A DNA stretch of 19,747 nucleotides. Origin: Rikenellaceae bacterium (lineage in GTDB: Bacteria; Bacteroidota; Bacteroidia; Bacteroidales; UBA932). Within the stretch, counting starts at the first letter, position 1. Every line of letters starts with the position of its first letter. Location: positions 1-19,747 of the forward strand of contig CAAFZB010000053.1 in NCBI GenBank assembly GCA_900767405.1, read 5' to 3'. The notes under the pieces were generated by a model. It made no database searches. It saw nothing but the letters and a program-made list of their open reading frames with translations, and was not told the DNA's origin. The position numbers and the translations under genes were made by a program. Positions 16,101-19,747 of this stretch are shown here, in pieces.

Positions 16101-16386
16101 AGAATACCTGAAGGCGAACGGAATCAGAACCAGATGCCTCAACAAGCTGAGCGACGGAAGCGACGACATTATGAACGAACTGCGCCGCGGGCACGTAAGC
16201 TACGTGATAAACACAATCGACATAAATCAGCACAGTACCAGACTGGACGGCTATGGAATCCGCAGAGCCGCCGTAGAGAACAACGTGACGCTTTTCACGT
16301 CCCTGGAAACCGTGAGGGTACTTCTGGACGTGCTGGAAGAAATAACGCTCGGTATTTCAACCATAGATGCCGAACAGAACAGCTAG
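13195..16386 (+). CDS. carB: Carbamoyl-phosphate synthetase large subunit
   Basis: CarB makes carbamoyl phosphate from bicarbonate, ammonia and two ATP. The 1063 residues show the full duplicated architecture. The first ATP-grasp half (~1-400) has [47 protein letters not shown] and [20 protein letters not shown]. An oligomerisation region (~400-545) follows. The second half (~550-935) has [48 protein letters not shown] and [20 protein letters not shown]. The C-terminal MGS-like domain (~935-1063), where UMP and ornithine act in enterobacteria, begins near [11 protein letters not shown]. Both ATP sites look intact, in contrast to the glutaminase site of its CarA partner. Its gene starts 3 bp after carA and ends 1 bp before pyrK. 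Confidence 0.97.
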   Translation: MPRRNDIKKIMVIGSGPIVIGQAAEFDYAGTQACLALKEEGYEVILVNSNPATIMTDTHIADKVYMEPLDLEYVAKIIRYERPDAIVPGLGGQTGLNLAVKLAKKGVLSECHVEILGTSFQSIEQAEDRELFKELCISLGEPVIPSEICYSIEDALKTAEKIGYPVVARPAFTLGGTGGGFADNAEELSELMRGALALSPVGQVLIEKSVKGYKEIEFEVMRDANDTAITICSMENVDPVGIHTGDSIVVAPAQTLADREYEMLRTSALKLIRALGIAGGCNVQFALDPLSFNYYIIEVNPRVSRSSALASKASGFPIARVTAKIAVGLTLDEITVAGAPACCEPSIDYVVSKVPRFAFDKFSEAINELGTQMKATGEVMSIGRTIEESLLKAIRSLEIGCSHIYKSKFEKLSDRELFDYIVKFPDDHLLAIAQLIRNGVDVRLIYDCTKIDMLFLEKIVAIVRMEEQLKAHMLDEEVLYEAKRMGFSDKFIGSLWGKSEKQMIEWRWSRNIHPVYKFIDSCAAAHEADVPYFYSTYETQNETVTSDRKKILVLGAGPIRIGQGVEFDYSTVHAIWAIREAGYEAIIINNNPETVSTDYTISDKLYFEPLTVEDVMNIIRIEKPSGVIVTLGGQTAINLAGPIAEFGVPIIGTQIQAIDNAEDRKLFEAIMRKTGIPQPEARAVTDVEAGVKAAAEIGYPVLVRPSFVLGGRAMMIVGNEEALRHYLHNAVEINENSPVLVDRYIMGRESEVDAICDGKDVFIPGIMEHVERTGIHSGDSISVYPSFSLSQAVKDRIIDYTVRLGLEIGIVGLYNIQYIVDNNDNVYVIEVNPRSSRTVPFLSKSTGIPMAKIATMVMLGHSLREQGITSVYYPERKRHYVKSPAFSFGKLKGIDTYLSPEMKSTGEAIGYDVSLTRALFKSLQASGVKVVNYGTIFATIADHDKEEALPLIRRFYNLGFNIEATRGTAEYLKANGIRTRCLNKLSDGSDDIMNELRRGHVSYVINTIDINQHSTRLDGYGIRRAAVENNVTLFTSLETVRVLLDVLEEITLGISTIDAEQNS

Positions 16387-16387
16387 T

Positions 16388-17125
16388 ATGAAAGACGCCC
16401 GCTTTACAATAGAGACGAACGAACAGATAGCGAAGTGCATTTACAGAATGACCCTTCTGGGAGATGCATCCCAGATAAACAGGGGAGGTCAGTTCGTGGA
16501 CATAATGCTGCCGGGGAAATTCCTGCGGCGTCCGCTTGCCGCTATGGACTGGAGTGAAAGGCATCTTACCGTGGTCTACAAGACGGTGGGCGACGGAACC
16601 GCCCGGATGAGTTCGCTTGAGGCCGGGACCGGACTCGATGTGCTGCTGCCCCTGGGAAACGGTTTCGATGCCTCCAGGTGCAAGAAGAAAGCTCTGGTTG
16701 TAAGCGGAGGGCTTGGGGCGTCTCCGGTGTTCGGACTGGTAAGGGAACTGCTTGCCGCCGGCAGGGAAGTAAGCCTCATAATGGGTTTTAACAGCGCTTG
16801 TGACGTGGTGCTGGACAAGGATTACAGAAAACTCGGGGTAGACCCTGTGATTGTGACCGTGGACGGCAGCACCGGAATGAAAGGTCTGGTAACGGATGTC
16901 ATAAATGAACTTGAACCGTCGTTCGATTATTTTTACACCTGCGGTCCCAGAGTAATGATGAAGGCGGTTTGCGAAACACTTCAGGGACCCGGCCAGGCCA
17001 GCCTGGAAGAAAGGATGGGCTGCGGCTGCGGAATCTGTTACGGCTGTACCTGCCACACAAAACAGGGACCCAGACGCGTGTGCGCCGACGGTCCTGTATT
17101 TGACAAGGAGGACATTATATGGTAA
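16388..17125 (+). CDS. pyrK: Dihydroorotate dehydrogenase electron-transfer subunit (FAD, 2Fe-2S)
   Basis: PyrK passes electrons from PyrD to NAD+ in class 1B dihydroorotate dehydrogenase. The 245-residue protein has the ferredoxin-reductase layout: a FAD-binding segment (FLRRPLAAMDW), a nucleotide-binding segment (VVSGGLGASPVFGLVREL), a TCGPRVMMKAV motif and a C-terminal 2Fe-2S loop. The cluster ligands are Cys212, Cys217, Cys220 and Cys232 (MGCGCGICYGC and RRVCADGPVF). Two further cysteines (214, 222) sit in the loop. I start it at 16388, 1 bp after the carB stop; an in-frame ATG at 16367 lies within carB and adds seven non-homologous residues. It overlaps pyrD by 7 bp. Confidence 0.95.
   Translation: MKDARFTIETNEQIAKCIYRMTLLGDASQINRGGQFVDIMLPGKFLRRPLAAMDWSERHLTVVYKTVGDGTARMSSLEAGTGLDVLLPLGNGFDASRCKKKALVVSGGLGASPVFGLVRELLAAGREVSLIMGFNSACDVVLDKDYRKLGVDPVIVTVDGSTGMKGLVTDVINELEPSFDYFYTCGPRVMMKAVCETLQGPGQASLEERMGCGCGICYGCTCHTKQGPRRVCADGPVFDKEDIIW
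17105..17111 (+). promoter_or_regulatory. Shine-Dalgarno-like site before pyrD
   Basis: AAGGAGG lies 7 nt before the pyrD ATG at 17119, a textbook spacing. That is unusual here, where the other starts lack such a site. The bases also encode the Lys-Glu-Asp of the PyrK C-terminus, so the match may be a coding by-product. Confidence 0.4.
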
Positions 17126-18024
17126 CCGAAGTTAATCTTTGCGGAGTCAGACTGAAGAATCCTGTGGTCCCGGCAAGCGGTACTTTCGGATTCGGGGTCG
17201 AAATGGCCGGGGCCTACGACCTTGACATACTTGGGGGAATATCCCTCAAGGGAACAACCCTGGAGCCCCGCTATGGCAACGAGTGTCCCAGAATAGCGGA
17301 ATGTCCGGACGGAATGATAAATTCTGTCGGTCTTCAGAATCCCGGAGTCGATGCTCTGGTAAATGAAAAGCTGCCTGCCTTGAGGCGGGTTTTCAAGGGA
17401 GCGGTGATTGCAAACATAAGCGGCTTCTCCTTAGATGAGTATGTGTCTGCCTGTTCCAAGGCGGATGCGGCCCCTCAGACCGACATCATAGAAGTCAACG
17501 TATCCTGTCCCAACGTGCACGGCGGAGGCCTGGCGTTCGGAACCGACCCCCGGAGTGCCGCACAGGTGACCGAGGCCGTAAAGAAAGTATGCCGCAAGCC
17601 GGTGTTTGTGAAACTGAGCCCGAACGTTACGGACATTGCCTCCATTGCCGCAGCCTGCGAGCAGGCCGGTGCCGACGGGCTTACCCTTATAAATACTGTC
17701 CTGGGAATGAGGATCGACATTGCAGCGCGTCGTTGCGTGACGCACGAGAAGTACGGCGGATTCAGCGGGAGAGCGATATTCCCCATTGCCTTGAGGATGG
17801 TCAACCAGGTGCGTCACGCGTGCAGCCTGCCCATAATGGGCTGTGGCGGAGTATCCTGCGCCGAGGATGTGATAGAGATGATAATGGCAGGGGCCAGTGC
17901 CGTTCAGGTAGGCGCCGAGAACCTCCGCAATCCGTTTGTATGCAAACAGATAGTCGGGAATCTGCCCTCCGTTATGCAGAAATATGGAATTGATGATTTG
18001 AATTCGATAGTAGGAATAATATGA
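17119..18024 (+). CDS. pyrD: Dihydroorotate dehydrogenase, catalytic subunit (class 1B)
   Basis: PyrD oxidises dihydroorotate to orotate using FMN. The 301 residues show the class 1 features: N-terminal [13 protein letters not shown], the FMN/substrate segment [15 protein letters not shown], and the catalytic-base cysteine Cys130 in [14 protein letters not shown]. Later segments are [12 protein letters not shown] and the phosphate-binding [27 protein letters not shown]. Together with pyrK immediately upstream this defines the NAD-linked heterotetrameric 1B enzyme. The alternatives are the fumarate-dependent 1A type and the membrane-bound class 2. The start overlaps pyrK by 7 bp and the stop overlaps pyrF as ATGA. 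Confidence 0.96.
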   Translation: MVTEVNLCGVRLKNPVVPASGTFGFGVEMAGAYDLDILGGISLKGTTLEPRYGNECPRIAECPDGMINSVGLQNPGVDALVNEKLPALRRVFKGAVIANISGFSLDEYVSACSKADAAPQTDIIEVNVSCPNVHGGGLAFGTDPRSAAQVTEAVKKVCRKPVFVKLSPNVTDIASIAAACEQAGADGLTLINTVLGMRIDIAARRCVTHEKYGGFSGRAIFPIALRMVNQVRHACSLPIMGCGGVSCAEDVIEMIMAGASAVQVGAENLRNPFVCKQIVGNLPSVMQKYGIDDLNSIVGII

Positions 18025-18731
18025 AAGATGTGATAATTGCCTGCGACTTCAGCAGCGCGTCGGAAGTCCTTGAGTTTCTGGACAAGTTCGCCGACTGCCA
18101 GCGGAAACCTTTTGTGAAGATTGGAATGGAACTGTACTACGGTGCCGGTCCGGATATCGTACGCCGGATAAAGGCAAGGGGACACAAGATTTTCCTGGAC
18201 CTCAAGCTGCACGACATTCCCAATACCGTGAAAAAGACTATGAAGGTGCTTTCCGGACTGGACGTCGATATGACCAACGTTCACGCTGCTGGAACAATCG
18301 ATATGATGAGGGCGGCACTCGAGGGGCTTACCCGTGAGGACGGAACCCGTCCTGTGCTTATCGCCGTCACCCAGCTGACTTCCACTACCGAAGAAAGGAT
18401 GCAGAAGGAACTGCTCATAAATTCCGGAATAAAGGAAACTATCGCCCATTATGCATCCAATGCCAGGGAAGCGGGACTTGACGGAGTCGTATGCTCTCCT
18501 CTGGAGGCATCCATAGTGAAGGAAGCCTGCGGCCGGGATTTCATAGCCGTTACTCCTGGAATCCGCTTTGCCGACAGCGCTGCAGACGACCAGCGCCGCG
18601 TCACCACACCTCAGATGGCCCGTGAGATAGGCTCGGACTACATTGTAGTGGGAAGGCCCATCACCGCCGCGGCTGACCCCGTCGCTTCTTATAAAAGGTG
18701 CTTGAAGGAATTTTTAAACGAAACCGTATAA
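18021..18731 (+). CDS. pyrF: Orotidine 5'-phosphate decarboxylase (type 1)
   Basis: PyrF decarboxylates OMP to UMP. The catalytic charge network is present as [14 protein letters not shown] (Asp60, Lys62, Asp65), with Lys33 in [11 protein letters not shown]. The phosphate-binding end is [17 protein letters not shown] and [11 protein letters not shown]. At 236 residues it is the short, E. coli-like type. From memory, many Bacteroidota carry a longer type of about 270 residues, so the lineage of this copy may be worth checking. It overlaps pyrD by 4 bp and ends 2 bp before pyrE, the enzyme that supplies its substrate. Confidence 0.96.
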   Translation: MKDVIIACDFSSASEVLEFLDKFADCQRKPFVKIGMELYYGAGPDIVRRIKARGHKIFLDLKLHDIPNTVKKTMKVLSGLDVDMTNVHAAGTIDMMRAALEGLTREDGTRPVLIAVTQLTSTTEERMQKELLINSGIKETIAHYASNAREAGLDGVVCSPLEASIVKEACGRDFIAVTPGIRFADSAADDQRRVTTPQMAREIGSDYIVVGRPITAAADPVASYKRCLKEFLNETV

Positions 18732-18733
18732 AT

Positions 18734-19342
18734 ATGGAAAGAGAAATTGCAAAACAGCTGCTCAGCATCAATGCAGTCTTCCTTAGACCGGATGACCCTT
18801 TTACCTGGGCCAGCGGTATAAAAAGTCCGATTTATTGTGACAACCGTCTCATTCTCTCGGCCCCTGCTTCGCGCGTTGTCGTAGAACAGGCTATCGCCGA
18901 TGCGGTAATGAAATATTATCCTCAGGTTCAGATGCTTATGGGCACAAGTACCGCCGGAATCGCTCACGCGGCCATTGCGGGCTCTATCCTGGGACTCCCT
19001 ATGGGCTACGTAAGGGGAGAGGCCAAGACTCACGGGCGCAACAACAAGATAGAAGGGAAGATGGAAGCCGGAACCAGAGTGGTCGTAATAGAAGACCTCA
19101 TTTCTACCGGCGGAAGCGTGATAGACGTAGTGGATGCCCTGCGCGAAGCCGGTGCCCAGGTCCTTGGAATAGTGAGCATATTCACCTACGGACTCAGAAA
19201 GGGCATTGAAAAACTGGCTGCAGCCAATGTGGAAAATCATTCCCTGTCCAATCTCGACACCCTCGTCGACGTGGCTGTAGAAGAGGAATACATTACCGAA
19301 GAACAGAAAGTCAAAGTGCTTAATTTCCGTAACAGTTTATGA
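18734..19342 (+). CDS. pyrE: Orotate phosphoribosyltransferase
   Basis: PyrE joins orotate to PRPP to give OMP. The 202-residue protein has the N-terminal hood segment ([18 protein letters not shown]), the flexible catalytic loop ([17 protein letters not shown], with Arg94, Lys98 and His100) and the PRPP-binding motif [19 protein letters not shown] start it at 18734, 2 bp after the pyrF stop; a longer in-frame ATG at 18698 lies inside pyrF and adds twelve unrelated residues. Its stop overlaps the pyrB start as ATGA. Confidence 0.96.
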   Translation: MEREIAKQLLSINAVFLRPDDPFTWASGIKSPIYCDNRLILSAPASRVVVEQAIADAVMKYYPQVQMLMGTSTAGIAHAAIAGSILGLPMGYVRGEAKTHGRNNKIEGKMEAGTRVVVIEDLISTGGSVIDVVDALREAGAQVLGIVSIFTYGLRKGIEKLAAANVENHSLSNLDTLVDVAVEEEYITEEQKVKVLNFRNSL

Positions 19343-19747
19343 AACATCTCATAGACCCTACAGACATAACTCTGGAGGAAACCAATTCAATAATATCTCT
19401 GGCCGAAGATATCATAGCGCATCGCGGGAATTACCGCGACCGTCTGCGCTATCACAAACTGGCCACCCTGTTCTATGAACCCAGCACCAGGACAAGGCTC
19501 AGTTTCACGGCCGCGATGATGGAGCTGGGCGGGAACGTCCTGGGCTTTTCCGATGCAAGGAATTCATCTGTAAGCAAGGGAGAGACAGTTGAGGATACAG
19601 TCAGGGTGGTTGGCAAGTTCGCAGACATAATTGCTATGAGACATCCCCTGGAAGGCGCTCCATACATAGCTTCTACAGTATCGGAAGTGCCCATTATCAA
19701 TGCCGGAGACGGATCTCACGCGCATCCAACCCAGACTCTGACCGACC
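19339..19747 (+). CDS. pyrB: Aspartate carbamoyltransferase catalytic chain (cut by window edge)
   Basis: I translated this frame by hand; it is open from 19339 to the end of the window, giving 136 codons. PyrB condenses carbamoyl phosphate and aspartate. The carbamoyl-phosphate binding motif is intact in [16 protein letters not shown], followed by the conserved [29 protein letters not shown] and [17 protein letters not shown], the last equivalent to E. coli GDGSNQHPTQTL. The remaining ~170 residues (aspartate domain) lie off the right edge. The gene overlaps pyrE by 4 bp. Whether a regulatory pyrI follows cannot be seen. Confidence 0.95.
   Translation, partial: MKHLIDPTDITLEETNSIISLAEDIIAHRGNYRDRLRYHKLATLFYEPSTRTRLSFTAAMMELGGNVLGFSDARNSSVSKGETVEDTVRVVGKFADIIAMRHPLEGAPYIASTVSEVPIINAGDGSHAHPTQTLTD

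Overview
The window looks like a chromosomal segment of a Bacteroidota bacterium, most likely Bacteroidales. Three things support this. Several intergenic gaps carry TAnnTTTG promoter boxes, the -7 element of this phylum, and most starts lack a Shine-Dalgarno sequence. There is a DAHP synthase with a C-terminal chorismate mutase, a tricorn-type exported peptidase and an exported M28 peptidase. GC content is moderately high. No genus can be named from the sequence alone. No rRNA, tRNA, CRISPR array, insertion sequence or phage gene was seen.

Layout. Bases 1-1140 (minus) hold an exported zinc M28 peptidase whose C-terminus lies off the left edge. Bases 1141-1597 are the only long gene-free stretch; they hold a 23-bp tandem array, a dispersed-type inverted repeat and the promoter of the next gene. 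Bases 1598-6301 (plus) are a tightly coupled set: tricorn-like peptidase, rlmN and recX. Facing them is rnhA-pdxA (minus, 7844 to 6289), whose end overlaps recX by 13 bp. A 30-bp gap separates rnhA from a divergent DAHP synthase/chorismate mutase (7875-8933). That gene overlaps by 35 bp the end of a convergent exported metallophosphatase (10932 to 8899).

The right half, 11000-19747 (plus), is one dense pyrimidine operon: pyrC-carA-carB-pyrK-pyrD-pyrF-pyrE-pyrB, with the last gene cut by the window edge. Together these cover every step from bicarbonate to UMP. Junctions overlap by 4-7 nt or are 1-3 nt apart. The operon and the metallophosphatase gene diverge from a 67-bp gap. Its two -7 boxes are mirror images in a perfect 10-bp inverted repeat, beside further TTTGTA/TACAAA dyads that look like an operator.

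The most notable observation is in carA. The reading frame is intact and the protein is recognisably the carbamoyl-phosphate synthetase small subunit. However, the catalytic cysteine is Thr251, the catalytic histidine is Cys336, and several glutamine-binding residues are changed. CarB looks intact. The simplest reading is a synthetase that has lost glutaminase activity and uses free ammonia, with CarA kept as a structural or regulatory partner. This is an inference and needs comparison with relatives and a biochemical test.
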